A stretch of 64,000 nt of DNA from Pararhizobium polonicum. Lineage in GTDB: Bacteria; Pseudomonadota; Alphaproteobacteria; Rhizobiales; Rhizobiaceae. Below, in pieces: positions 19,744 to 28,340 of the stretch. The translations under genes and the position numbers were made by a program. The stretch's first letter is position 1; each line of letters begins with the position of its first letter. Location: the NCBI RefSeq assembly GCF_001687365.1, contig NZ_LGLV01000011.1, positions 210,855 through 274,854 of the forward strand, given 5' to 3'. Under the pieces are notes generated by a model. The model was given only the letters and a program-made list of their open reading frames with translations. It was not told the origin of the DNA and did not search any database.

Positions 19744-20784
19744 TTAGCGCACGGCATTCTGGCGTTTGGCATAGGCGACGATGGAATTTGGCGTCAGCGG
19801 GTTCTGGTCGACGAGGATGGCATCGAAGGCCGTCTTGGAATCGCTTACCCGCGCTTCGACATAGGCCGCCGCATAGGCCATATTGCCGTCCGGCCGTGGA
19901 ATATATTCGGGCCGCTCCTTCGGCAAGGGACCGATTTCCGGAAGCATGGCGAACGTCTCGAGCGCAGCAGACGCGGCGGACGGCTTTGCGGTTTCCGCAA
20001 GGGCGGTGACCGGAACACCCGTTTCCATATTCGACTTCGCCGGAATGGTCAGCGTGCCGAGATTGCCCGCCTGCTTGCGCAGGGGCTCGTTCGAGGCGAC
20101 CATCACACCCGTTGCGATCTGGCCTTCGGGGAAGGCATTCGGGCTGCGATCGCCTTTCTTGACATAGGAGGCCATCAGATAGGGCATGTCATTGCCCTCC
20201 AGCGGCGCCTTGCCGATATACTGGACGCGAACCTGGGCGCTGCCCTTGCGCTTCATGTCGAGGAAATCGGCTGTCTTGGAGGAGACGTCGATGATACGGC
20301 CATATTCGTAAGGCCCGCGGTCATTGACGCGCACCACCACCGAAGAGCCGTTTTCAAGATTGGTGACGCGGGCATAGCTCGGCAGCGGGAATGTCGGATG
20401 CGCCGCGGACAGGTGATAACTGTCGTAGACTTCGCCGTTCGCCGTCAGGCGGCCGTGGAACGCCGAACCGTACCAGGACGACATGCCGGTCTTGTTGTAG
20501 CCGAACTCTTCCTTCGGCTGATACCACTTGCCCTTGACCTGATAGGCCTTGCCGACCTGATAGCGGCCACCGCCCTTGGGGATGTTCTTGCCATCGGCAA
20601 CGCGCGGGCTGGCCTTCACGCCATAGATCGACTCGGCGAAATATTCCTTGCTGCGCGGCTTGTCCTTCTTGATGCTGGCCGTCGAGCCGCATGCGGTCAG
20701 CGCGGCGCAGACCATGGGTATGGCGGCAACACGCAATCCCTTGAAGAGAAAAGCCGCAGTCTGATTGGATATCATGAGCCCCAC
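19744..20784 (-). CDS. rlpA: Septal ring lytic transglycosylase RlpA family lipoprotein
   Basis: 346 residues. The signal peptide ends in a lipobox (LTAC, Cys32), so it is a lipoprotein. A double-psi beta-barrel domain spans about residues 98-190, with GMSSWYG, NGEVYD and VNDRGPY and the Asp of RIIDVS, the conserved catalytic region of RlpA, which cleaves denuded glycan strands. No clear SPOR domain follows; the C-terminal part is low-complexity and alanine-rich. Upstream of dacF on the same strand, 67 bases away, so both act on the cell wall. Confidence 0.9.
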   Translation of the reverse strand: MGLMISNQTAAFLFKGLRVAAIPMVCAALTACGSTASIKKDKPRSKEYFAESIYGVKASPRVADGKNIPKGGGRYQVGKAYQVKGKWYQPKEEFGYNKTGMSSWYGSAFHGRLTANGEVYDSYHLSAAHPTFPLPSYARVTNLENGSSVVVRVNDRGPYEYGRIIDVSSKTADFLDMKRKGSAQVRVQYIGKAPLEGNDMPYLMASYVKKGDRSPNAFPEGQIATGVMVASNEPLRKQAGNLGTLTIPAKSNMETGVPVTALAETAKPSAASAALETFAMLPEIGPLPKERPEYIPRPDGNMAYAAAYVEARVSDSKTAFDAILVDQNPLTPNSIVAYAKRQNAVR

Positions 20785-21199
20785 ATCGCCATTCGTAAAA
20801 GCCGTACTCGGTACCCTCTCGCGCTTGCCCCCGCGAAAGAACCGGCGTCACGAAACGTAACAGTCGATTAATCATGACAACAACGTGGCGAAATTGCGAA
20901 TGGTTAACCGTGCCGGAATGAAACAATTGGCGTTATGGTTTATGAATGGTTAATTGTCGGGCGCGGGCGTTGCTTGGCGGATAGCAAGCTCTTCTGCTCG
21001 AAACCTGTCGATGCCGGCCCAAAGGCACACATCGCTGCACCGGTATTTGCGCAGACCTGATGCATTGGCGCAAGCGCCGTGGAACCAGTTGACGTTCCCG
21101 ATCCGCAGGCTATAAAGCGTGCCGTGACAAGCTGGTATCAGAGGTTCGCAGGGAAATCACTCCCCTGCCGAAACGATACAATGTAAAAGTCCGTCACAG
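20785..21199. other. Intergenic region between rlpA and tRNA-Ser
   Basis: 415 bases without a convincing gene. It should hold the rlpA promoter on the minus strand and the tRNA-Ser promoter on the plus strand. A short hairpin (TTGGCGC-AAGCGCC, around 21064) is visible. Nothing else stands out. Confidence 0.6.
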
Positions 21200-21289
21200 G
21201 GAAGAGTGTCCGAGTGGTTTAAGGAACCGGTCTTGAAAACCGGCGTGCGGGAGACCGTACCGTGGGTTCGAATCCCACCTCTTCCGCCA
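21200..21289 (+). tRNA. tRNA-Ser(UGA)
   Basis: Acceptor GGAAGAG pairs with CTCTTCC, anticodon loop CTTGAAA gives anticodon UGA, a long variable arm follows (class II tRNA), T-arm GGGTTCGAATCCC, and encoded CCA. Genes downstream look accessory, so this may be an island insertion site, though no repeated 3' end was found. Confidence 0.97.
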
Positions 21290-21329
21290 GCCCTGCCGAT
21301 TGCCCTCCATAGCCCGATATTGCCGCCGA

Positions 21330-21632
21330 TCACCGTGCGCCGTAGCGTACCGCCGTGAACACGTGCATGACAGTTGGTGCGGCGAGGAATCGCGCGGTCA
21401 GCGGTCGATTGGCCGCCATGTGCGACGATGTCCGGTGCGCCGCGAGTGCGGCCTCGTCCTCGTCGATTTCGATCCGCGTATAGCTGTCGGCAAGAGTGCG
21501 CGACTTGAACAATTCGTACAGGCTGTTACCCGGTTCATTGGCGCGCACTCCCGCGGCCTGAACGGCGAAGGCGCGTTCGAATGCGTCGGCGTTACCCGGC
21601 GCGCTTGTGGGTTCGACCATCATCCCAATCAT
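21330..21632 (-). CDS. Antibiotic biosynthesis monooxygenase (ABM) domain protein
   Basis: 100 residues of the ABM/YgiN dimeric ferredoxin-like fold: MIGMMVEPTSAPGNADAFE, EPGNSLYELFKS, and YTRIEIDEDEAALAAHRTSSHM, where a His lies at the usual position. Such proteins are often quinol monooxygenases or heme-free oxygenases. ATG 21632 has GAGGCG eight bases upstream. Last gene of a minus-strand run (SDR, GST, hydrolase, ABM) beside tRNA-Ser. Confidence 0.78.
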   Translation of the reverse strand: MIGMMVEPTSAPGNADAFERAFAVQAAGVRANEPGNSLYELFKSRTLADSYTRIEIDEDEAALAAHRTSSHMAANRPLTARFLAAPTVMHVFTAVRYGAR

Positions 21633-21698
21633 CGTATCGCCTCGCATCTACGGCCGACGGCAGCCCGGCCCTATAACCGGGCCGGGTCCAGCGGTGGA

Positions 21699-22295
21699 TT
21701 ACGCCTGCGCCAGAAACTCCTGGGTGGTGATGGCGTTAGCGTAAAAGGGTGCGATCTCGGCCACGAAGTCGTTCTGCTGCTTGCGGGTATAGCCGGCTGA
21801 GGCGTCGTAGATGACGTTGGTGTGGTAGCCAAGGTCGTGCGCGTTGCGCATCGAAGACTCGACGCACTGGCGCAGTGAAAACCCCGATAGGTAGATCTCA
21901 TCGATGCGGTTGTTGCGCAGGTAGCCGTCGAGCGTGGTTCCGACGAAGACGCTGCTGCCGCCGGCGCGCTCGCGAACGACATGCTCGCCCGCCGCCGGCT
22001 CGAAGCCGGGGAAGAAATCGGCCTGCTCGCCCAGGAACGCGCCATGGTCGCGCGTGATCTTGCGCAGGCCGTACTTGGCCTCGCCCAGCACCTTGAAGGT
22101 CGGCTCGAACTTCAGTGCTGCATGGATCACGTGCAGGCCGCGACGGCGGGCCTCTTCGAGGATGATCTTCGAATTGGCGATAGCGGTGTCGACCTGCTCC
22201 CGGTCCTGAAACACCGGATAAATGCCGCCGGTCGGGGAAAGCCAGTCGTTGACATATTCAATCAGGATCAGCGCGGTCTTGGATGGGGCGGTCAT
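21699..22295 (-). CDS. Isochorismatase-family cysteine hydrolase
   Basis: 198 residues. The catalytic Cys lies in RQCVESSMRNAHDLGY, and the N-terminal strand reads ALILIEYVNDWL. In the well-studied members the equivalent position is Asp (LxxIDxQND); here it is Glu, which is unusual. Family members hydrolyse isochorismate, nicotinamide or carbamates. The start at 22295 has AAGGAG seven bases upstream; the frame continues upstream without conservation. Neighbours suggest xenobiotic or quinone metabolism. Confidence 0.83.
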   Translation of the reverse strand: MTAPSKTALILIEYVNDWLSPTGGIYPVFQDREQVDTAIANSKIILEEARRRGLHVIHAALKFEPTFKVLGEAKYGLRKITRDHGAFLGEQADFFPGFEPAAGEHVVRERAGGSSVFVGTTLDGYLRNNRIDEIYLSGFSLRQCVESSMRNAHDLGYHTNVIYDASAGYTRKQQNDFVAEIAPFYANAITTQEFLAQA

Positions 22296-22321
22296 GATAT
22301 CACTCCTTGGAATTCTGGTTG

Positions 22322-22996
22322 CTAAGCCGCGATCATCGCGCCTTGCTGGCGCAGGTGGTCGCGAAACAGGTCGGGATAGGTGCCGATCACGGCGTTCTTG
22401 ACGCTGGATCGCTCGGCAAGCGCCACGCGCCACGCCGTCACCCGTGGCAGGCCAGCAAAGATCGGGTCCGCCACTTGCCGATCGATGATCCCGAAATAGC
22501 GGAACAGCGGTGCGTAGACCGCATCGACCAGACCAAAGTCCGCCCCGGCGAAATACGGGCCGTCGCCCAGTTCGGCCTCGATCTTGCTCAGCCGATCACG
22601 GAAGGCGGCCCGCTTGGCGTCAGCGGTCGCCATGTCCTTGGCGTGGAGGAACTGCCAGCCCTCCGTAAAGGTCTGGGTGGCGAATTCGATCCAGGCGCGA
22701 TGCCGTGCACGCAGCAATGCATCGTCGGGGTACATCGCCGCGCCACCCTGCGTCTCGTTCAGATATTCGCAGATCACCACGCTTTCGAAGAGGATCGCAT
22801 CCTCCCCGTGCGGCTGGCGTACCTTCAGCACCGGCACCTTGCCGGTCGGCGACAGCGCCAGGAACCAGTCGGGCTTGGCCGAGAGATCGACGTTGACCCG
22901 GTCGAACGCCACCCCCTTTTCGAGAAGGACGATCGCGGCACGCTGGACGAAGGGGCATAGCGGGTGGCTGACGAGAGTGAGGTTTTGCTCGGTCAT
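22322..22996 (-). CDS. Glutathione S-transferase family protein (omega-like)
   Basis: 224 residues. The thioredoxin-like N-terminal domain has a CPF motif (SHPLCPFVQRA) with Cys as likely active residue, then SPTGKVPVL (cis-Pro) and ESVVICEYL (gamma-glutamyl binding). The C-terminal helical domain follows (about residues 90-224). Cys-type GSTs reduce or deglutathionylate substrates. Between the SDR and hydrolase genes in the same direction. Confidence 0.88.
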   Translation of the reverse strand: MTEQNLTLVSHPLCPFVQRAAIVLLEKGVAFDRVNVDLSAKPDWFLALSPTGKVPVLKVRQPHGEDAILFESVVICEYLNETQGGAAMYPDDALLRARHRAWIEFATQTFTEGWQFLHAKDMATADAKRAAFRDRLSKIEAELGDGPYFAGADFGLVDAVYAPLFRYFGIIDRQVADPIFAGLPRVTAWRVALAERSSVKNAVIGTYPDLFRDHLRQQGAMIAA

Positions 22997-23025
22997 GACG
23001 GTGTCTCGATGTGCTGGAACAGAGA

Positions 23026-23784
23026 TCAGAGCGACTGGCCGCCCGACACGTCGAACGTCGTGCCATTGGCCCAGCCGAAATCGTCTGACAGGATGGCTGC
23101 GACCGCGCCGCCGATGTCGTCGGGCTGACCGACGCGGCCGAGCGCGATCTTGCTCGCGACGAAGGCATGAGCCTGTTCGTTATCGCGGACCCTGCCACCG
23201 CCGAAATCGGTGGCGATGGCACCGGGCGCGATGGCGTTGACGCGAATCTGCCGCGCGCCGAGTTCCAGCGCCATGAACCGGGTCAGCGTCTCGAGCCCCG
23301 CCTTGGCTGCCGCATAAAGACCGAAGGTGGCCATTGACGTGCGCGTGAAGCCCGTAGAGACGTTGAGGATGCGTCCGCCATCAGCGATGATCGGTAGCAA
23401 TGCCTGCGTCAGGAACACCGGTCCGCGCAGGTGCATGTCGATCATCATATCGAACTGTTCCTCGCTTGCGTCAGCGACCTGCACGTGGACGACCGCACCG
23501 GCGTTGTTGACCAGATAGTCGAACCGGTCGCTGCCGAAGCGGCTCCGAAGCGTCTCGGCGAAGGATGCGGCGAAGGCCGGGAAGCTTGCTACCTTGGTGA
23601 CGTCGAGCGCGAGCATCGCCGCTGTGCCGCCGAGCGCCTCGATCTCGCTTACCAGCGTCTGGGCTTCCGCGGCACCCTGGCGATAGGTGCCGACGATGCC
23701 GACGCCGCGACGGGCGAGATGCAGCGCCATACTGCGACCGAGGCCGCGGCTGGCGCCGGTAATGAGTGCGATCTTCTGAGACAT
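23026..23784 (-). CDS. Short-chain dehydrogenase/reductase
   Basis: 252 residues, Rossmann fold. NAD(P) motif TGASRGLGRSMAL, NNAG motif (YLVNNAGAVVHV), catalytic Ser in STGFTRTS and YxxxK (GLYAAAKAG), and a C-terminal region with GGAVAAILSDDF. Likely NADPH-type because of Arg after TGAS. ATG 23784 has AAGGA upstream; the longer frame overlaps the divergent AraC gene. First gene of the minus-strand run, divergent from that regulator. Confidence 0.9.
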   Translation of the reverse strand: MSQKIALITGASRGLGRSMALHLARRGVGIVGTYRQGAAEAQTLVSEIEALGGTAAMLALDVTKVASFPAFAASFAETLRSRFGSDRFDYLVNNAGAVVHVQVADASEEQFDMMIDMHLRGPVFLTQALLPIIADGGRILNVSTGFTRTSMATFGLYAAAKAGLETLTRFMALELGARQIRVNAIAPGAIATDFGGGRVRDNEQAHAFVASKIALGRVGQPDDIGGAVAAILSDDFGWANGTTFDVSGGQSL

Positions 23785-23956
23785 GGCTACATTCCTTGTG
23801 TTTCTGATTGTCGGATGGCACGCCGCTGGGGCGCCGCATTCGCTGCCAGTCAGATAGGCGATTGGTGTGTCCGACACCCCGCCTAATGCTCTCAATTATT
23901 TGCCTGATTGTCTCAAGCGCTTTGCAGATGGGAGAAATGGTGTCATAGTCTTTGCC

Positions 23957-24856
23957 ATGACCGACACCTTACAGCCGCATCGCGATATCGCGCTCCGCCA
24001 CGGGCGGACCGGAATGACCCTCACACCGATCCCCCGCCTGGAAATCGGCGTAGGACAAACGACCTCGGGAACGTCACCGTGTCTCTACCGCTCGATGATC
24101 TGCTTTATTCTGCAGGGATCGAAAGAGGTGGTCATTCACGACGACCTCCTGCGCTACGACGCGTCCCAATATCTGGTCAGCGCACTCGATCTGCCTTTGA
24201 GCGGCCAGATCCATGATGCTGACGACGGCAGTCCTTATGTGGCGATTTCGTTGGTCCTCGATCCGGCACTCCTCGCCGAGGTCGCATCGACGATGCCGGC
24301 GGTGCGCGACTCGGACGCGCCAGGCAGCGGCATCGCGATCAACCCGATGACTCCGCCGCTGCGCGACACGCTGCTGCGACTGCTGGCGTTGCTCGACACG
24401 CCTGTGGACATCCCGGCGCTCGCGCCGATGGCCGAACGCGAATTGCTTTATCGTCTCCTGCAGGGCCCGCAGGGGCGACTGTTGCGCCACATCGCCCGCC
24501 CGGAAGGCGCGATCGGCGGCATTCGTCGTGCAGTCGAATGGATCCGCGACCGCGGCAATAGGCGGCTGCGGATCGAGGCTCTATGCGAAGCCGCCGGCAT
24601 GAGCCGAGCGAGTCTGCATCGCCACTTTCTCGCGCTGACGGGATTGAGCCCGATCCAGTATCAGAAGCAGATACGCCTTCAGGAGGCGCGCCAGTTGCTG
24701 CTCGCCGGCGACCATAGTGCCTCCGACGTCGCCTATGCGGTCGGCTATGAAAGCGCCTCTCAGTTCAGCCGCGAATATCTGCGGCAGTTCGGGGCTCCGC
24801 CCGTCCGCGACGTTCGCAGGCTCAGGCAGTCGATCGACAATCAAATGATCAATTAG
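23957..24856 (+). CDS. AraC family transcriptional regulator (AraC_N type)
   Basis: 299 residues. The N-terminal half matches the AraC_N (PF06719) effector domain (YRSMICFILQGSKEVVI, LVSALDLPLSG). The C-terminal half holds two helix-turn-helix motifs (LRIEALCEAAGMSRASLHRHF and DVAYAVGYESASQFSREY). ATG 23957 (MTDTLQPHRD) is preferred, as the upstream extension runs into the SDR leader. Divergent from the SDR-GST-hydrolase run, which it probably controls. Confidence 0.88.
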   Translation: MTDTLQPHRDIALRHGRTGMTLTPIPRLEIGVGQTTSGTSPCLYRSMICFILQGSKEVVIHDDLLRYDASQYLVSALDLPLSGQIHDADDGSPYVAISLVLDPALLAEVASTMPAVRDSDAPGSGIAINPMTPPLRDTLLRLLALLDTPVDIPALAPMAERELLYRLLQGPQGRLLRHIARPEGAIGGIRRAVEWIRDRGNRRLRIEALCEAAGMSRASLHRHFLALTGLSPIQYQKQIRLQEARQLLLAGDHSASDVAYAVGYESASQFSREYLRQFGAPPVRDVRRLRQSIDNQMIN

Positions 24857-25049
24857 GCGGCCGTCAGCTCCGATGTTGTTGGCTCCAGAATGTTCAACGG
24901 AGCCGGCGGTCATCGCGAAATGGCGAGCCGTGGCGCGGGACTCCCAGGTCACCATCCTCTCGGGGCAGCGGGAGGCGCAACGTCATTCCCCTGCCAAGAT
25001 AACTGCGGTCGGGCGGACACATCCCGACCTGCGCCCCGGCAGGCGTCAC

Positions 25050-25318
25050 CGACGGGGTAGAAGCGCCCAAACTTTCGGCCGAGATATTGAAGGATCGCTC
25101 CAGATCGAAGATCAACAGCGGCTCGCCGTCTGGCCCATCGGGGTCGACAAGCGCCAGGATGCGATTGTTCGGCAAGATCGTCAGAAAGGCAGGCTCGAAT
25201 TGCTCGCCTTTGATGAGGTCGACGAAATTCACATGATAGGGCACATCCAGCTTTTCCAGCATGATGGTGGTCTTCCACCCGTTGGGCGTCGGCCAATAGT
25301 ATAGTATTGTTGAATGAT
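25050..25318 (-). pseudogene. Glutathione S-transferase N-terminal domain remnant (frameshifted)
   Basis: Minus-strand translation gives the start of a YfcG/YghU-type GST: TILYYWPTPNGWKTTIMLEKL, then GEQFEPAFLTILPNNRILALVDPDGPDG. No in-frame start codon lies before the first strand (a TGA stop is met). The expected FESGA motif is split: frame 1 ends IFD, and the adjacent frame resumes RSGAILQYLGRKFGRFYP, consistent with loss of one base at 25104/25105. No C-terminal domain is recognisable. A dead gene, near an intact GST of another type. Confidence 0.8.
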
Positions 25319-25355
25319 GCGGTCATCGGCATGTTCGATCCACTACTTGCGGTCA

Positions 25356-25970
25356 TCAGCTGAAGGGGAAGGCGCCAAACGCCTCGGTCGCCTCCGCGCG
25401 GGAAGAAAGCGCTGCAAGCGCCGGGTGGGCCTCGGCGATGATGACGTCCGGGAGCATCTCGCGCGAGAATCGGAAAGCGACGGCGCTGGTGATGTCGGCC
25501 TGGACAGGTCTGTCACCGAACAGCCAGGGATCAGCCTGCCGCACCTCATCTTCAAGCAGTCGATAGGCCGCGACCACCTGAAGTTGAACCCGGTCGAGCC
25601 AAGGCTGATGCTGCCGTTCCGTCGGACGAAGGTTGTGCTCGTAAACGATCTGAACCGTCTTCTCGCTGGCTGCAAGCGCGAGGCCGATGATCCTCTGGGC
25701 GCGGACATGAGCATCAAAACCGGCCGGCGTGAGCTTGAGGTCGAAGGCGGCCAAACGCTCCCCCAGTTCGAGGATCAGACCAGAATCCATCAAGACGGTT
25801 CCATCGTCCGTGACCAGCGTCGGCGCCTTCACCACCGGATTGATCGCAAAGAACGTATCGAACGCCGAGAAGACCGATAGAGGCTGATGCTCGAAGACGA
25901 TGTTCTGAAGATGAAAAGACACAGCCACTCGCCGCACATAGGGGGAATCCAGCATTCCGATCAATTTCAT
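25356..25970 (-). CDS. Glutathione S-transferase family protein
   Basis: 204 residues from the ATG at 25970 (MKLIGMLDSPYVRRVAVSF). The N-terminal thioredoxin-fold has Ser in SPYVRR at the active position, NPVVKAPTLV (cis-Pro) and DSGLILELGE (GSH-binding). The C-terminal helical domain contains RAQRIIGLALAASEK and a DPWLFGDRPVQADITSA segment. Divergent from the FtrA-like regulator and likely controlled by it. Confidence 0.88.
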   Translation of the reverse strand: MKLIGMLDSPYVRRVAVSFHLQNIVFEHQPLSVFSAFDTFFAINPVVKAPTLVTDDGTVLMDSGLILELGERLAAFDLKLTPAGFDAHVRAQRIIGLALAASEKTVQIVYEHNLRPTERQHQPWLDRVQLQVVAAYRLLEDEVRQADPWLFGDRPVQADITSAVAFRFSREMLPDVIIAEAHPALAALSSRAEATEAFGAFPFS

Positions 25971-26086
25971 TGGTCTTGCTCCATTTTCTTGGTTGATCGC
26001 GGGGATCACCGATCCGCTTTTGCCGATCACGCTAACGATTACACATCGCATTGCCAGTGGCCTGATTTGCCACTATCGTAAGGATC

Positions 26087-27070
26087 ATGCCAATCGGTCC
26101 AAATCCCCTCGTCGTCATCCTCGCCTATGACCAGCTCTGCACATTCGAGTTCGGCTGCGCCTTCGAGGTGTTCGGCCTGTCCCGGCCAGAAATGGGATCG
26201 GACTGGTATCGTTGCCTGACCGCGGCGACTGAACCCGAACCGATCCGGGGTACGGGTGGCTTGCGCCTCGAAGCCGACGGCGGACTGGAATTGCTCGATG
26301 CAGCACACACCATCATCATTCCTGGTTGGCGGGGACCGAACGCCGCGGCTTCGGCGACGCTGCTCGACGCCCTACGACGAGCCAATGCAGCCGGAACGCG
26401 GATTGTGTCGATCTGCGGCGGGGCTTTCGTGCTCGCGCAGGCAGGCCTGCTTGCAGGCAGGCGCGTGACGACGCACTGGCACCATCTCGACACACTCGCG
26501 GCGCGCCATCCGGAGATCGTGGTGGAAAGACAGGCGCTCTATGTCGACGAAGAGGATATCCTGACGTCGGCTGGGAGCGCGGCTGGCCTAGACCTTTGCA
26601 TTCACATCGTCAGAAAGGACTTCGGCGCGAAGGCCGCCAACAGCGTGGCGCGCAGGCTGGTCGTGGCTGCGCATCGGGACGGTGGCCAATCGCAATTCAT
26701 CGAGCGCTCTCTTCCGCCACCCTCCGGTGTGCGCCTTTCCGATCTACTCGAAACCGTCCAGAGGCGGATTGGCGAAAGATGGACTGTCGAGCGCATGGCT
26801 GCGGAAGCCCATGTCAGCGTCCGCAGCATTCACCGGCACATTTGTGAAGCGACCGGATTGGCGCCGGGCGAGTGGCTTCAGCGGCAACGCATCGCCTTCG
26901 CGCGCGACCTGCTGGAGGAAACGGCTTTGTCCGTGGACGACATCGCCGCACGTTCAGGCTTTGGCACGGGCACAAACTTCCGCCAGCATTTCCGCGCCGC
27001 CACCGGACTGCCGCCGACGATCTACCGGACCCGGTTTCACAACGATGTTTCCGGGACGACCGCGTCGTAA
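26087..27070 (+). CDS. ftrA: GlxA/FtrA-type AraC regulator with DJ-1/PfpI domain
   Basis: 327 residues. Residues 8-170 form a DJ-1/PfpI-like domain (VVILAYDQLCTFEFGCAFEVFG; nucleophile elbow VSICGGAFVLAQAG). From about 215 follow two AraC helix-turn-helix motifs (TVERMAAEAHVSVRSIHRHI; DDIAARSGFGTGTNFRQHF). Such proteins sense small molecules and activate nearby genes. It lies next to a divergent GST gene. Confidence 0.9.
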   Translation: MPIGPNPLVVILAYDQLCTFEFGCAFEVFGLSRPEMGSDWYRCLTAATEPEPIRGTGGLRLEADGGLELLDAAHTIIIPGWRGPNAAASATLLDALRRANAAGTRIVSICGGAFVLAQAGLLAGRRVTTHWHHLDTLAARHPEIVVERQALYVDEEDILTSAGSAAGLDLCIHIVRKDFGAKAANSVARRLVVAAHRDGGQSQFIERSLPPPSGVRLSDLLETVQRRIGERWTVERMAAEAHVSVRSIHRHICEATGLAPGEWLQRQRIAFARDLLEETALSVDDIAARSGFGTGTNFRQHFRAATGLPPTIYRTRFHNDVSGTTAS

Positions 27071-27335
27071 CTACGCGATAGCCTTCAGACCTCAGCTACG
27101 TCCTGATTGCCACCAAACCGATTTGCGCTATCGCCGCTTTTGTCCGCTTGCGACGCAAACCGGAGGCAAAGGCTGAGCAACCAACCTGCCGAGCAAGAGC
27201 TGTGTCACACAATCGGCGGCGTTAGAGTGCTATAAGGGCACTCGATGGAAAGCTGGTCGTTGTGTGGAATGAATAGCCTGGAGAGGTCAGCAAGCTGCCG
27301 CCTGCCCCGCTGCTCAAGTTTCCGTAGGCCCATAG
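27071..27335. other. Intergenic region after ftrA-like gene
   Basis: 265 bases with no convincing gene. A minus-strand open frame extends in from the LysR gene region (ending around 27205), but it has no start and no recognisable domain. Nothing else stands out. Confidence 0.5.
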
Positions 27336-28220
27336 CTATACCGCCGAAAAGCAATCCTGAAACCACCTCCGCAGCGCTGCCATCTCGGGGCGCTGTTCCA
27401 GTCCTGTGGCGCAGGCGAAATGATAGGCGTCGCCGGCAAGCGTCTGCGTGAACGGGGCCTCCAGCAGGCCGGCGGCAAGAGCGTCGGCGATCAGGACCCG
27501 GCTGACGATCACCACGCCCTGCCCGGCGATGGCGGCCTGGACGGCCAGCATGCTGTCGGGAAACCGGGGGCCTGCATCGGTATTGACGCCGCTGATCCCG
27601 GCCAGCGCGCACCAGCGGGGCCAATCCGGTTTCGGCGTCGGGCGTGTTCGCCCATCGATATGGATCAATGTCGCCCCGCGCAGGTCGTCCGGGCTCGACA
27701 TGCCGAGGCCGGGGCTGCAGACGGGCGTCAGCGCATCATCGCAAAGCAACGCGCTGACTGCGCCGGGGAACGGACCGGGCCCGTAGCGTATCGCGGCTTC
27801 GATGCCGCCGGACCGCAGATCCTCCACGGTATTCGACGTATGCAACCGGATATCGACCATCGGAACGGCTTGGCGCAGCGCCTCCATCCGCGGCACCAGC
27901 CAGTGGCTCAGGAAGGCTGTCGTCGACGTCAGCGTGATGGTTCTAGGCCCCGTATCCGCGCGCAACTGCGTGACCACCCTTTCGATTGCACCGAAACCGG
28001 AGGCTGTCGCCTCGTAGAGAGCTTTGCCCGGTGACGTGAGCGTCACGGCCCTGGGGGTGCGGTCCAGAACGCGAAATCCCAGATAGGCTTCGAGTTGCCT
28101 GATCTGGTGGCTGATGGCCGTCGGCGTGACCAGAAGCTCCTCGGCCGCCATCTTGAAGCTTGCCCGGCGGGCCGCGGCCTCGAAGGCGCGAAGGGATGAC
28201 AACGGCGGCAGGCGGGACAT
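27336..28220 (-). CDS. LysR family transcriptional regulator (GcvA-like)
   Basis: 294 residues. The N-terminal winged HTH reads LSSLRAFEAAARRASFKMAAEELLVTPTAISHQI, typical of GcvA-type LysR proteins, followed by the substrate-binding domain (TSTTAFLSHWLVPRM, RLHTSNTVEDLRSGGIEAAIRYG). Divergent from the PhzF-family gene with a shared promoter region of 120 bases, so that gene is its likely target. Confidence 0.92.
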   Translation of the reverse strand: MSRLPPLSSLRAFEAAARRASFKMAAEELLVTPTAISHQIRQLEAYLGFRVLDRTPRAVTLTSPGKALYEATASGFGAIERVVTQLRADTGPRTITLTSTTAFLSHWLVPRMEALRQAVPMVDIRLHTSNTVEDLRSGGIEAAIRYGPGPFPGAVSALLCDDALTPVCSPGLGMSSPDDLRGATLIHIDGRTRPTPKPDWPRWCALAGISGVNTDAGPRFPDSMLAVQAAIAGQGVVIVSRVLIADALAAGLLEAPFTQTLAGDAYHFACATGLEQRPEMAALRRWFQDCFSAV

Positions 28221-28340
28221 GCTGAATCCAGCTCATCTTATTGGTGAGAAATTCGATTTTTCCTCATTCTTGTGAAGAGATTATGGTCTGCAAACATCAC
28301 CACCACAAGAGATCAACTCATCCAGGAGAGGCGGATAATC

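Noticed and set aside
20785..21199. Hairpin upstream of tRNA-Ser as a terminator
   Set aside because: Short stem without a T run and not placed after a gene end.
21200..27200. Attachment-site repeat of the tRNA-Ser 3' end
   Set aside because: No second copy of the tRNA 3' end was seen in the following sequence, and no integrase gene is present.
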